Shown: positions 7,874 through 15,920, counted from the stretch's first letter. The stretch is 28,293 nucleotides of DNA from Deltaproteobacteria bacterium (GCA_016283195.1 JAEEML010000054.1:1-28293); one strand, 5' to 3'. Numbers and translations: made by a program. Notes: generated by a model not told the origin, from the letters alone.

Positions 7874-8809
7874 TTATTTTTGGCTATTATAAACAGGCGT
7901 CAGCCAGTGACTAAATTTAGCATTTTTACCGCAAACAGCGGCTAAATAGGCAGTATGCAGTCTCTTAGTTATTTGGCCTTCTTCTTTAGTAATTTCATAA
8001 TGATCCACCGAGAATATCGGGGTTATTTCCATTGAGGAGCCACAGAGGAAAGCCTCATCGGCATTATAGAGCTCGGTGCGATCGATGGTGCGCTCTTCTA
8101 CCTTAATATCTAAATCGTGGGCCAGAGTGATTATTGAATCGCGGGTGATGCTTTCCAAAACGCTATCTGTAAGGAGCGGAGTTATGAGCCGGCCATTTTT
8201 CACCATAAAGAGGCAGGAGCCGGGCCCTTCTGATATATGGCCGTTATTATTAAGAAATATCGCTGTATCATAGCCGTTTTCCAGGGCTTCCAGCTGCCCC
8301 ATGCGGCTATTTATATAATTGGCGCCACACTTAATGCGCGGCGAAAGAGAGTTATCATTTATGCGCTGCCAGGAAGAGATGCAGCAATTAAGCCCCTTTT
8401 TATTATATTCCGGGCTGGTTTTGGCTTTGGGGATGGGAGCAATAAACATATTTACTGGCCCTCTGGAGCCCCAGGAACCAAAACCTTCAATAAAAAGCGT
8501 CTGCCTAACTGCCAAATCTTCTTTATATTCATTAGCTTTTATCACCGCTATGAAGGCCTCTTTAAGCTCCTCCAAAGTAAAAGTATCCTCCATTTTAAGG
8601 AGGCGCTGCGAGCGTTTAAGGCGCTTAAAATGGTCAGCCAGTCTAAAGGCAAATAGCTCTTTTTGTTCACTATTCCAATAGCAGCGAATGCCTTCAAAAA
8701 CATTTAAGCCAAACTGGGATGTTGGAGCCAAAACATTAATATTTGCCTCATAGACGGGCACAATTTTCCCGGAAAGCCAGATAAAACGCTCTTCTACTTT
8801 TGGGGGCAT
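7874..8809 (-). CDS. ilvE: branched-chain amino-acid aminotransferase family (class IV PLP)
   Basis: A 311-residue class IV aminotransferase that swaps amino groups between glutamate and 2-oxo acids using PLP. Visible family features include FEGIRCYW (39-45), VRQTLFIEG, the Schiff-base Lys160 in RIKCGANYINS, Glu194 in HISEGPGSCLF, and SVLESITRDSI. The length is standard for IlvE. The ribosome binding site AGGAG overlaps the stop codon of the sugar transferase gene upstream (gap 9 bp), so it is firmly in this operon. It may be the housekeeping Val/Leu/Ile enzyme. Alternatively, its place among glycan and amino-acid genes suggests a dedicated role in making an amino-acid substituent. D-amino-acid transaminase is a less likely alternative. 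Confidence 0.8.
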   Translation of the reverse strand: MPPKVEERFIWLSGKIVPVYEANINVLAPTSQFGLNVFEGIRCYWNSEQKELFAFRLADHFKRLKRSQRLLKMEDTFTLEELKEAFIAVIKANEYKEDLAVRQTLFIEGFGSWGSRGPVNMFIAPIPKAKTSPEYNKKGLNCCISSWQRINDNSLSPRIKCGANYINSRMGQLEALENGYDTAIFLNNNGHISEGPGSCLFMVKNGRLITPLLTDSVLESITRDSIITLAHDLDIKVEERTIDRTELYNADEAFLCGSSMEITPIFSVDHYEITKEEGQITKRLHTAYLAAVCGKNAKFSHWLTPVYNSQK

Positions 8810-8818
8810 AATATTCTC

Positions 8819-9511
8819 CTACTCTGCATCGGGAAGATGGGCCAGGCGCACAGTTTCTTCATGAGCCTTTTGGGCCGCTTCGGCATCGCTCAAATTGCTA
8901 TCAATTTTTTCTTCATAAATATTATTTTTACGAAAGACTTTGGGAATAGTTTCCAGCAAGATTTTTAAATCTATCAACACACCGTATTTATTATATAAAT
9001 CCACATATAGATTATCATAATAGACTTTTTCTTCCCAGGAATTTTCGTTGCGCCCTTTAATCTGCGCCAGGCCGGTAATACCGCCTTTTACGCTAAAGCG
9101 CTTTTTATATTTTTTATTTAAGGTATTATAATCACCCAAAGAATAAGTAACCGGCGGTCTGGGGCCAACAATAGAAAGATCACCCTTTATAATATTAAAA
9201 AGCTGCGGCAATTCATCCAGGCTGGTTTCGCGCAAAAAATGGCCGACTTTTGTCACGCGGGGGTCTCCGGAAAAGTTAAAAATTCCCGCACCTTGTTTCT
9301 CTGCACCCACCACCATGGAGCGAAATTTATACATATTAAAAACGCGCCCGTTTTTAGTTAAGCGCTTTTGTTTAAAAATAGCCGGCCCCCTGGAATCATA
9401 TTTAATAGCCAGCGGGATAATCACAAAGGCCGGAATTAAAAGCGCCGAAAAGCTGCCTGCCACGGTTAAATCAAAAGATCTCTTAATAATATCATTGGCT
9501 TTTCTAAACAT
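8819..9511 (-). CDS. initiating sugar-phosphate transferase (PglC/WcaJ family, short form)
   Basis: A 230-residue bacterial sugar transferase. Enzymes of this family move a sugar-1-phosphate from a UDP-sugar onto undecaprenyl phosphate in the inner membrane, the first step of glycan assembly. Seen in order are KRSFDL, a single N-terminal hydrophobic segment (SFSALLIPAFVIIPLAI), GPAIFKQKR, YKFRSM, the catalytic ETSLDELPQLFNI, and KGDLSIVGPRPPV. The absence of further membrane helices places it with the short PglC-like group. The start at 9511 overlaps the decarboxylase gene by 8 bp. Earlier starts exist (ATG at 9532, TTG at 9541), but family alignment begins at this Met. It is the only priming enzyme in the window, which ties the minus-strand operon to the glycosyltransferases at 1230-5660. 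Confidence 0.85.
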   Translation of the reverse strand: MFRKANDIIKRSFDLTVAGSFSALLIPAFVIIPLAIKYDSRGPAIFKQKRLTKNGRVFNMYKFRSMVVGAEKQGAGIFNFSGDPRVTKVGHFLRETSLDELPQLFNIIKGDLSIVGPRPPVTYSLGDYNTLNKKYKKRFSVKGGITGLAQIKGRNENSWEEKVYYDNLYVDLYNKYGVLIDLKILLETIPKVFRKNNIYEEKIDSNLSDAEAAQKAHEETVRLAHLPDAE

Positions 9512-10718
9512 TTTGTTTCTCAAAAGGAGCATAGGTGCCAAATATATCTGCGGCTTTCTCCGCCCTCCTTATAACATTAATACTCCCATCAGGCAAAAGC
9601 TCCAAGATGGGAAAATTAGGCAAAATAAAGGGCGGTTTCATCACCAGGGAGTAGGCGCCGACATTTTGATAAATAAGCATATCGCCTTTAGCTAGTAAAC
9701 CGCTAAAATTACGCGTTAAAAGATCTCCCTCCATACAGGTATAGCCATAAATATCTATCTCACGATATTTTTTTACTTTTTCTCCGCAGCGGACAATCAG
9801 CGGCCAGTGGTTTTTGCGGCTCATGGCTGCCGGCAGATTAAAGCGTGAAGCCAAAACTAAAGCCGCCGGCTTACTAATTTCTTCTTTTATATCCAGCACG
9901 GTGGTTACAAAAGTTAAGGCCCGGCTCGCTATGGCCCGGCCAGGCTCTAAAATAAGGCCAGGCGGCTCAGGAAATGTTGCAAAATTCTCTTTAAATATTG
10001 CGGCAATTCGCCCGGCATATTGCTTAAAAGTCGGCTTATCTCGCGCCGGAGCAGCCAGCCCGCCACCGAGATCCAAATATCGGGGCATTTTTTTTAAACT
10101 TTTGGCCAGGTTAGTTAGTGCCTTAGCCTTTTTTTCCCAAATTTCCAAGCTCTCGCCGGGCAGATGCAAGTGGAGGGCAAAAAAATTAATATTTTTATTT
10201 TCATAAATAAATTCAATGACTTTATTGAAAATTTTACCTTTAGGGTCAAGGCCAAAGCGCGAAGGAGAAGAAGAAAGCTCAGGAAAATTTAAGCGCACGC
10301 CGATATTAAAAATATGCTGCGGATAGAGGGGCAGCAGCTCTTTCAGCAAATTAAAGTCGCGCTCATTATCAATATTTACCGCTCCGCCCTTAAGGAGCAC
10401 CTCTTTAAATGTCGCCGCCTCTTTATATGGGCCGTTAAAAATAATTTTTTTTGGGCTTATAGCCAGTTTTTTGCTTAAATAAAACTCCATTCCAGAAACA
10501 ATTTCAGCAAAGGAGCCTAGGGCATCAGCCGCCGCTACTATTTGCGGCAAGTAATTGGTTTTATAGGAATATGCCAGATAAGTATTGGGGTAAATTGCCC
10601 TAAAAGCACTTATAAGTTCATTAAAATCCTTATTAAACTCAGCTCTATCAAAAATGTAAAAAGCTTCTCCGTAAAGGGATCTTAACTTTTTTAAAAGCTC
10701 TTTACCTGGCCCACTCAT
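9504..10718 (-). CDS. PLP-dependent decarboxylase, diaminopimelate/ornithine decarboxylase fold
   Basis: A 404-residue fold-type III decarboxylase. Lys53 in AYSYKTNYLPQI is the expected PLP lysine. The phosphate-binding LDLGGG (215-220), LEPGRA (258-262) and the Cys of the second active site (Cys328 in YGYTCMEGDLL) are all visible. In LysA the last motif reads CESGD, where the Glu helps hold the far end of diaminopimelate; here it is CMEGD, so the substrate may differ. Similar decarboxylases occur in exosortase-associated polysaccharide loci. The ATG lies within the last codons of the lyase gene upstream (17-bp overlap). True LysA cannot be ruled out, but the gene setting argues for a dedicated glycan or amino-acid role. 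Confidence 0.7.
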   Translation of the reverse strand: MSGPGKELLKKLRSLYGEAFYIFDRAEFNKDFNELISAFRAIYPNTYLAYSYKTNYLPQIVAAADALGSFAEIVSGMEFYLSKKLAISPKKIIFNGPYKEAATFKEVLLKGGAVNIDNERDFNLLKELLPLYPQHIFNIGVRLNFPELSSSPSRFGLDPKGKIFNKVIEFIYENKNINFFALHLHLPGESLEIWEKKAKALTNLAKSLKKMPRYLDLGGGLAAPARDKPTFKQYAGRIAAIFKENFATFPEPPGLILEPGRAIASRALTFVTTVLDIKEEISKPAALVLASRFNLPAAMSRKNHWPLIVRCGEKVKKYREIDIYGYTCMEGDLLTRNFSGLLAKGDMLIYQNVGAYSLVMKPPFILPNFPILELLPDGSINVIRRAEKAADIFGTYAPFEKQNV

Positions 10719-11535
10719 CTGCTTTCCCGGTAATTATTTTAACAGCTTCAATCACTGCTTTCTGATTTTGGGCATACTCTGCCGGGGTAGCTGCGGCCGC
10801 CTTTTTTTCGAATTCGCGCAATTTAGCCATTTCATTAGCAAAAATTGTTCTCACTTCGGCAATGGAAGCCGCCTCTTCGTAGTTACAAAAACTGCGCGCC
10901 AAAATGGCTCTGGTTGAGCCTAAGCGATAATGCTCCATAATGATTTTTTCGGCCGGCAAAAGCCCGGCGCCAAGGCGGGCAATGCCGCCAAAACCATAAG
11001 GAAAACCGGCTGCTTTTATTTTTTGGCAAATACGTTCAACGGTACCGTTAGCCAAAAGCTCAAACATGAATTTTAGCCCGTAGCTAAGGTGTAAATCATT
11101 TAAACCAATATGAAATTCATCTATTTCTTTAATGGATAAAACATCCGGCAAAATAGCTTCGGCCTCTTTGGTTTCCAAAAGCAAATTAGTTTTAGCTCTG
11201 CCGTTTACCGCTTTTAAAAAGTGCTCCACTTCGCCAAAAGTTTTCCACATGGGCAGCATCAGCACTTCGGCGCCGCTATCAAGAACCTTGGCTATTTCTT
11301 CATCAGAGCTTTTGTTCCAGGGATTTACGCGCACCATAAGCTGCGATTTTTTAAGAACTTTTTTAAGTTTTGCTATATCGCTTATTGAGTGGTGGGATCT
11401 AACTGTATTGCGCCCTTTTTGCCGCTCTTCTTTGCCCAAAACCTCTAAATCAATCCAGAGGCGGTTTACACCATATTCTTCTGCAATTTTAGCTACTTCC
11501 GGATTATTGGTGATATAGAAGAGCTCTAAGGGCAT
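10702..11535 (-). CDS. HpcH/HpaI aldolase/citrate lyase family protein
   Basis: A 277-residue member of the class II, metal-dependent HpcH/HpaI lyase family, which makes or breaks C-C bonds next to a 2-oxo acid or acyl-CoA. The substrate-binding Arg is R69 (MVRVNP). The metal ligands are Glu121 (LLLETKEA) and Asp147 (IGLNDLHLSYG), 26 residues apart as in HpaI-type enzymes. A Gly-rich stretch (YGFGGIARLGAG) and the family's C-terminal helices follow. The start at 11535 (MPLELFYI) is chosen because upstream codons run into the carbamate kinase gene and do not look like this family. The gene overlaps the decarboxylase gene by 17 bp, suggesting that the two enzymes work in sequence. The substrate is unknown. 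Confidence 0.7.
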   Translation of the reverse strand: MPLELFYITNNPEVAKIAEEYGVNRLWIDLEVLGKEERQKGRNTVRSHHSISDIAKLKKVLKKSQLMVRVNPWNKSSDEEIAKVLDSGAEVLMLPMWKTFGEVEHFLKAVNGRAKTNLLLETKEAEAILPDVLSIKEIDEFHIGLNDLHLSYGLKFMFELLANGTVERICQKIKAAGFPYGFGGIARLGAGLLPAEKIIMEHYRLGSTRAILARSFCNYEEAASIAEVRTIFANEMAKLREFEKKAAAATPAEYAQNQKAVIEAVKIITGKADEWAR

Positions 11536-11566
11536 AGATTTTCTCTTTAAGAGGCTATGCTCTTTT

Positions 11567-12517
11567 TTATTTAGTGATGTGGGTGCCGGCTTTGCCGTCG
11601 ATGGCTTCAGCCAGGTGGGCTGGGTCGGTAATAATGGCGTGTTTACCACCGGCCTTCAAAAAGTTGATAACAGCTTGCATTTTTGGCGCCATGGATCCTT
11701 TGGCAAAGTGCCCTTCGGCCAAATATTTTTCGGCTTCGGCCAGGGTGATATTGCCAAGGGCCTTTTGGTCGGGCTTGTTAAAATTGATATAAACCTGCGG
11801 CACGGCGGTGGAAATGATGAAGAGATCGGCTTCCAGGTTGGAAGCCAAAACAGCGGTGCCGAAATCTTTATCAATAACGGCGGCTACACCATAGAGGTGG
11901 CCATCTTCTTTGCGGATAACCGGGATACCGCCGCCGCCGGTGCAAACTACCATAATACCGGCCTCAGCCAGTGTTTTAATAGCCGGAAATTCCACAATTT
12001 CCTTGGGGAGCGGTGAAGGCACCACGCGCCGCCAGCCGCGCCCGGCATCTTCTACAACTGTCCAGCCGAATTCTTTGGCCCGCGCTTTGGCCGTCTCTTC
12101 GTCCATAAAGGAGCCGATGGGCTTGGTGGGGTTAGAAAAAGCCTGATCTTTGGGGTCAACGATGGTCTGGGTGACCACAGCGGCCACCTCTTTGTTAATG
12201 CCTTTATCTTTAAAGACATTATCGAGCGCCTGTTCCATCATATAGCCGATAGAGCCTTGAGTATTGGCGCCGGATCCGTCCATGGGTTCCATAGGGAGCT
12301 CGTTAAGCGCGAGTTCCACGCGGCGCACCACATGGCCCACCTGCGGGCCGTTGCCGTGAGTCACTACCACGTTCCAGCCTTTGGCTACCATGCCGGCAAT
12401 GTGGCCGGCTGTCTCGTGAGCCACGCCCAGCTGATCGGCAAAGCTATTGTGTTTATTGTCTTTAATGAGGGCGTTACCACCCACGGCTACTACCGCTAAA
12501 TTTCCTTGTTTTGACAT
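11567..12517 (-). CDS. arcC: carbamate kinase
   Basis: A 316-residue amino-acid-kinase-fold enzyme that interconverts carbamoyl phosphate + ADP and carbamate (ammonia + CO2) + ATP. The family is clear from AVGGNALIKD at the N-terminus, VTHGNGPQVGHV, the GSGANTQGSIGYM region, CTGGGGIPV, GVAAVIDKDF, and the C-terminal GSMAPKMQA and DPAHLAEAIDG motifs. The length is normal. A good AAGGAG lies 7 nt before the ATG. No arginine deiminase or ornithine carbamoyltransferase gene is in the window, so it is not in the usual arc operon. It lies between a small lipoprotein gene and the lyase gene, all on the same strand. It could supply ATP or ammonia locally, but that is inference. Confidence 0.9.
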   Translation of the reverse strand: MSKQGNLAVVAVGGNALIKDNKHNSFADQLGVAHETAGHIAGMVAKGWNVVVTHGNGPQVGHVVRRVELALNELPMEPMDGSGANTQGSIGYMMEQALDNVFKDKGINKEVAAVVTQTIVDPKDQAFSNPTKPIGSFMDEETAKARAKEFGWTVVEDAGRGWRRVVPSPLPKEIVEFPAIKTLAEAGIMVVCTGGGGIPVIRKEDGHLYGVAAVIDKDFGTAVLASNLEADLFIISTAVPQVYINFNKPDQKALGNITLAEAEKYLAEGHFAKGSMAPKMQAVINFLKAGGKHAIITDPAHLAEAIDGKAGTHITK

Positions 12518-12553
12518 AATATCTCCTTATATTCAGGCTAATTAGCCATTACT

Positions 12554-12667
12554 TTACTTACCAGAGGCTGCCGGCGGACGGGGCGGTGCATTAGCCCCAC
12601 AAGCAGCTAGGTTCACACCTATACCCAAAAGGGCCAAAAAGAGCCATAGTTTTAAATTAATGCGCAT
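12554..12667 (-). CDS. 37-residue lipoprotein
   Basis: A very short reading frame with strong signs of being a gene. It has a GGGGAA ribosome binding site 6 nt before the ATG, a basic start (MRINLK), a hydrophobic core (LWLFLALLGIGVNL), a lipobox LAAC with Cys23, and then only a Pro/Ala-rich tail (GANAPPRPPAASGK) before TAA. It fits exactly between glnA (9 bp) and arcC (36 bp). After processing the mature lipopeptide would be 15 residues long. Such entericidin-like minimal lipoproteins are known in Gram-negatives, but no specific family was recognised and the function is unknown. Confidence 0.6.
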   Translation of the reverse strand: MRINLKLWLFLALLGIGVNLAACGANAPPRPPAASGK

Positions 12668-12676
12668 AAAATTCCC

Positions 12677-13999
12677 CTAGTAGGCCGCTAAATAGCGCTC
12701 TATTTCCCAGGGATGCACCTGAGCAATATATTCCTGCCAGGCTCCCCGCTTGGCTCTGATAAAATTATGAGCACAGTGTTCGCCTAAGGCATCCATAATG
12801 AGATTATCGGCCTCGAGAGCGTCAAGGGCCTCAGCGAGACTCCCCGGCAAATTTTTGAATTTATGCTGCTCCTCGGCAGAAAGATTATAAATATTTTCGG
12901 TAATGGGGTCCGGCGGCGTAAGTTTCTTTTCAATACCATCAAGGCCGGCCGACAAAATAGCTGCCAGAGTTAAATAGGGATTACAGGAAGGATCCGGGCT
13001 CCTAAGTTCTATGCGCGTCGCCTGGCCGCTCCCCTCAGGAATGCGAATAAGCGGCGAGCGATTGCGCCGGGCCCAGGCAATAGTAGTTGGCGCTTCATAG
13101 CCGGGTACCAGCCGCTTGTAGGAATTAATCAGCGGATTGGCAATAGCGGTAATTGCCGGGGCATGAGCCAAAATGCCGGCCAGATACTGGCGGGCAATAT
13201 CACTCAGCCCATAGAGCCCACTCGGATCATGAAAAACATTGCGCCCTCTTTGGCAAAGAGACTGATTAACATGCATACCGGAGCCGCACTGGCCATAAAT
13301 GGGTTTGGGCATAAAAGTAGCGTGCAGATTGTAATTAAGCGCCGCTTTGCGCACCACAAATTTAAAAGTGCAAATATTATCGGCGGCATTTAAAGCGCTC
13401 AAATAGTGAAAATCAATCTCATGCTGGGCCACTGCCACCTCGTGATGACTGGCTTCAATTTCAAAGCCCATTTGCTCCAGCCATTCCACAATCTGGCGGC
13501 GGCAGAGCTCGCCTCGGTCAATAGGCGTTAAATCAAAATAGCCGCCGGCATCATGCGTTTTGGTGGTGATATTGCCCTTTTCGTCGCGGTGGAAAAGAAA
13601 AAATTCAATCTCCGGCCCCACCATAAATTCAAAACCAAGAGCTGCGGCCTTGGCCAAAGCTTTTTTCAGCACCGTGCGCGGGCAGCCCATAAAAGGCTCA
13701 CCATCAGCGCCGGCAATATCGCAGATAACTCTGGCCTCTTTGCCGGATTCCCCGCCGTCGTGCCAGGGCAAAATAGCAAAAGTAGAAAGATCGGGCTTTA
13801 AAATCATGTCCGATTCTTCAATGCGGGCAAAGCCTTGAATGGAGGAGCCATCAAAGCAAATATGGCCGGAAAGAGCTTTATCCAGTTGGCTTAAAGGTAC
13901 CTCCACATTTTTGTTTATGCCCATAATATCGGTAAATTGCAGGCGAATGAAGCGTACGCCCATCTTTTCGCATTTTTTAATAATCTCTTCTTTATCCAT
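12677..13999 (-). CDS. glnA: glutamine synthetase type I
   Basis: A 440-residue glutamine synthetase, which joins glutamate and ammonia using ATP. Family signatures include the FDGSSIQGF loop near the N-terminus, VGPEIEFFLF (metal-binding Glu), ASHHEVAVAQHEIDF, GSGMHVNQSL, NSYKRLVPGYEAPTTIAWARRNRS, and RIELRSPDPSCNPYLTLAA. The length and the segment ENIYNLS fit the shorter GSI-alpha type rather than the adenylylated GSI-beta type. The start at 13999 follows GGAGG by a standard distance; upstream codons to 14035 lack this. A candidate extended -10 promoter lies at 14045-14053. It heads the minus-strand run that ends in an AsnB-like ligase, so it could supply nitrogen to that branch as well as doing housekeeping work. 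Confidence 0.92.
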   Translation of the reverse strand: MDKEEIIKKCEKMGVRFIRLQFTDIMGINKNVEVPLSQLDKALSGHICFDGSSIQGFARIEESDMILKPDLSTFAILPWHDGGESGKEARVICDIAGADGEPFMGCPRTVLKKALAKAAALGFEFMVGPEIEFFLFHRDEKGNITTKTHDAGGYFDLTPIDRGELCRRQIVEWLEQMGFEIEASHHEVAVAQHEIDFHYLSALNAADNICTFKFVVRKAALNYNLHATFMPKPIYGQCGSGMHVNQSLCQRGRNVFHDPSGLYGLSDIARQYLAGILAHAPAITAIANPLINSYKRLVPGYEAPTTIAWARRNRSPLIRIPEGSGQATRIELRSPDPSCNPYLTLAAILSAGLDGIEKKLTPPDPITENIYNLSAEEQHKFKNLPGSLAEALDALEADNLIMDALGEHCAHNFIRAKRGAWQEYIAQVHPWEIERYLAAY

Positions 14000-14044
14000 T
14001 TTAGCTTCCTCCAGGAGCCAGAGGGCTAGTAGCACGAAGTAACG

Positions 14045-14053
14045 ATTCTAGCA
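14045..14053 (-). promoter_or_regulatory. extended -10 promoter candidate for glnA
   Basis: On the minus strand the sequence reads TGC-TAGAAT, an extended -10 element (TGn plus a 5/6 match to TATAAT), placing a transcription start near 14038, about 40 nt before the glnA start. No good -35 was found. The same TGCTANNAT form appears before the hpf and receiver-domain genes. Confidence 0.4.
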
Positions 14054-14076
14054 AGTATCAGAAACAAATATCCTTA

Positions 14077-14505
14077 TTAAATAACATAGTTATTATCCTG
14101 ACCGCCTCTAACTAAATCGGCCAAAGTAACAGCGGAAAAATAATCAATTGTGGCTTTATAATACCCCTCCCATAGAGATAATGTGCGACATTCCGCCGCC
14201 CTTGAACAAGGAGAAGCATCACTTTTAAGGCAGGAAACCGGTGCTAAATCGCCCTCGGCGCTTTTTAATATTTCCCACACAGTATATTGATCCGGCGCCT
14301 TTTTAAGGCGATACCCGCCACCTTTGCCATGCACCGTTTCAATAAGATCATTCTTTTTTAATTCCGGCATAATACGCTCTATATATTTAAAGGATATTTC
14401 CTGACGGGCGGCCACATCCTTGATGGGTATATAGTCAGCGGAATAGTGCTCGGCCAAGTCAATCATCACCCTTAAGGCATAACGGCCTTTGGTGGAAATC
14501 ATCAT
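14077..14505 (-). CDS. Rrf2-family transcriptional regulator with three Cys
   Basis: A 142-residue winged-helix repressor of the Rrf2 group. The N-terminus (ISTKGRYALRVMIDLA) and the wing (ELKKNDLIETVHGKGGGYRL) are typical. Cys92, Cys100 and Cys106 are spaced C-x7-C-x5-C in the region that holds the Fe-S cluster in IscR and NsrR (there C-x5-C-x5-C), so iron-sulfur or redox sensing is likely. GGGAGG lies 8 nt before the first of two adjacent ATG codons. It sits 14 bp after rarA, and no isc, suf or cysteine genes are in view, so its targets are unknown. The next gene downstream, glnA, appears to have its own promoter. Confidence 0.85.
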   Translation of the reverse strand: MMISTKGRYALRVMIDLAEHYSADYIPIKDVAARQEISFKYIERIMPELKKNDLIETVHGKGGGYRLKKAPDQYTVWEILKSAEGDLAPVSCLKSDASPCSRAAECRTLSLWEGYYKATIDYFSAVTLADLVRGGQDNNYVI

Positions 14506-14519
14506 TATTTTTACCTCCC

Positions 14520-15812
14520 TTATGAGCGACTCTTTTTTTCAAGTATTTCGTCAATATATTTAAGCCGCGCCTCTACATCCTTTTCCCGCCCGATGGGCTC
14601 TAAAGATACCAATATCTCATCTTTCAGTTCATCGGGCAAAAATTGCATTTTGGCAATATGGGCCGGAAAATCATGAGCATAGGCATAACCGGCTCCATAG
14701 CCCAGTTCTTTTCTATCATAAGAAGTAACGGCATTTATTACACTTTTGGGCGGCTCTAAATTACCGTGTTTTCTGGCCAGATCTCTTGAGGCCATGAGCG
14801 CCCGACAGACACTGTTGGATTTTGGCGCTATAGCGAGATACATGACAGCATGCGTCAGCGCATATTCCCCCTCCGGCAGGCCCACAAACTGGAGAGCCGT
14901 AAGAGCTCTATTCACCATAGCTATAGCCATAGGATCGGCGAGACCTATATCCTCACTGGCAAAAATCATCATGCGCCGCAAAATAAAGAGCGGATCCTCG
15001 CCACCTTGCAACATTCTTTGCAAATAATAGAGCGCCGCATCAACATCGCTGCCGCGCATACTCTTAATAAAGGCGCTGATTAAGTGATAGTGGCTATCGC
15101 GATCTTTATCGTGAATCATCATGGGTTTATCCATGATTTCATTCAAAAGATCCATGGTAAATTCCTGCTTTTCGCTGCTGGCGGCCGCCGCGCCTATTTC
15201 TAAAAGAGTGAGCGCCCGCCTAGCATCGCCATCGGAGATAAAGGCTATTTGCCTGATTATATCTTCACCGACGCTTATTTCCTGGCCAAGCCAGCTCGGT
15301 GCCTTTTCGAGCGCTTTTTTTAAGAGCTTTTGCAAATGCTCTTCACTAAGTTTTTTAAGAGCAAAAATACGCACCCGGGAAAGGAGAGCGCCGTTTATTT
15401 CAAAAGAGGGATTTTCCGTGGTGGCGCCGATTAAAGTAATGGTGCCGTTTTCCACATAGGGCAAAAGAGCATCTTGCTGAGCGCGGTTAAAACGGTGAAT
15501 TTCGTCTAAAAAAAGCACTGTTTTATTCTTTAAGAGGCTGTGCGCTCCGGCCTCCTCGGCCACTTTGCGCACCTCTTTTACACCGGCGCTCACCGCTGAA
15601 AGTGTTACAAAATTGGCTCCCACGGCCTGCGCCAAAAGATGGGCCAAAGTGGTTTTGCCGCTGCCCGGCGGCCCCCACAAAATAAGCGAGGGTAAGTTCC
15701 CGGAACTTATGAGATTATTTAGAATACGGCCCTTGCCCAAAAGGTGTTCCTGGCCTACTACTTCTGCTATATTTTGCGGCCTTAAAAGTTCGGCCAGCGG
15801 CTTATCGTTCAT
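14520..15812 (-). CDS. rarA: replication-associated recombination protein A (AAA+ ATPase)
   Basis: A 430-residue protein of the RarA/MgsA/WRNIP1 group, clamp-loader-like ATPases that act at stalled replication forks. The N-terminus shows LAELLRPQNIAEVVGQEHLLG, Walker A GPPGSGKTT (Lys53), Walker B FLDEIHRFN (Asp103, Glu104), and sensor 1 GATTENPSFEIN with the arginine finger in LLSRVRIF. The C-terminal half has HYHLISAFIKSMRGSDVDAALYYL and AYAHDFP, both strongly conserved in RarA. The length is normal. A GAGGAACC ribosome binding site precedes the ATG. It is divergent from the receiver-domain gene with about 108 bp between them. Confidence 0.93.
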   Translation of the reverse strand: MNDKPLAELLRPQNIAEVVGQEHLLGKGRILNNLISSGNLPSLILWGPPGSGKTTLAHLLAQAVGANFVTLSAVSAGVKEVRKVAEEAGAHSLLKNKTVLFLDEIHRFNRAQQDALLPYVENGTITLIGATTENPSFEINGALLSRVRIFALKKLSEEHLQKLLKKALEKAPSWLGQEISVGEDIIRQIAFISDGDARRALTLLEIGAAAASSEKQEFTMDLLNEIMDKPMMIHDKDRDSHYHLISAFIKSMRGSDVDAALYYLQRMLQGGEDPLFILRRMMIFASEDIGLADPMAIAMVNRALTALQFVGLPEGEYALTHAVMYLAIAPKSNSVCRALMASRDLARKHGNLEPPKSVINAVTSYDRKELGYGAGYAYAHDFPAHIAKMQFLPDELKDEILVSLEPIGREKDVEARLKYIDEILEKKSRS

Positions 15813-15863
15813 GGTTCCTCACCCAAAAAACGCCACCTCTTTGTTATCACATCATCATGGCTC

Positions 15864-15892
15864 TAGCCACAATTTATAAAAGCTGCTACAAT
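15864..15892 (+). promoter_or_regulatory. promoter candidate for the receiver-domain / Cys-rich lipoprotein pair
   Basis: A -10 box TACAAT (15887-15892, 5/6), preceded by TGC (extended -10), stands 17 bp from a weak -35 TAGCCA (15864-15869, 4/6). Transcription would start near 15899, about 20 nt before the ATG, just ahead of the GGGAG ribosome binding site. Confidence 0.45.
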
Positions 15893-15920
15893 AGCTCCCG
15901 GACTTTTGGGAGACGATTCC

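Noticed and set aside
11547-11569. AAGAG/CTCTT hairpin followed by T-run after arcC
   Set aside because: The T-run follows on the plus strand, but the genes on both sides are on the minus strand; it cannot terminate them.
11536-11649. N-terminal extension of the HpcH/HpaI protein to 11649
   Set aside because: It overlaps the carbamate kinase gene and adds sequence with no family similarity; the start at 11535 fits the family.
15895-15912. Hairpin CTCCC/GGGAG that would hide the ribosome binding site of the receiver-domain gene
   Set aside because: The proposed -10 box at 15887-15892 puts the transcript start near 15899, so the 5' arm would be missing from the RNA.
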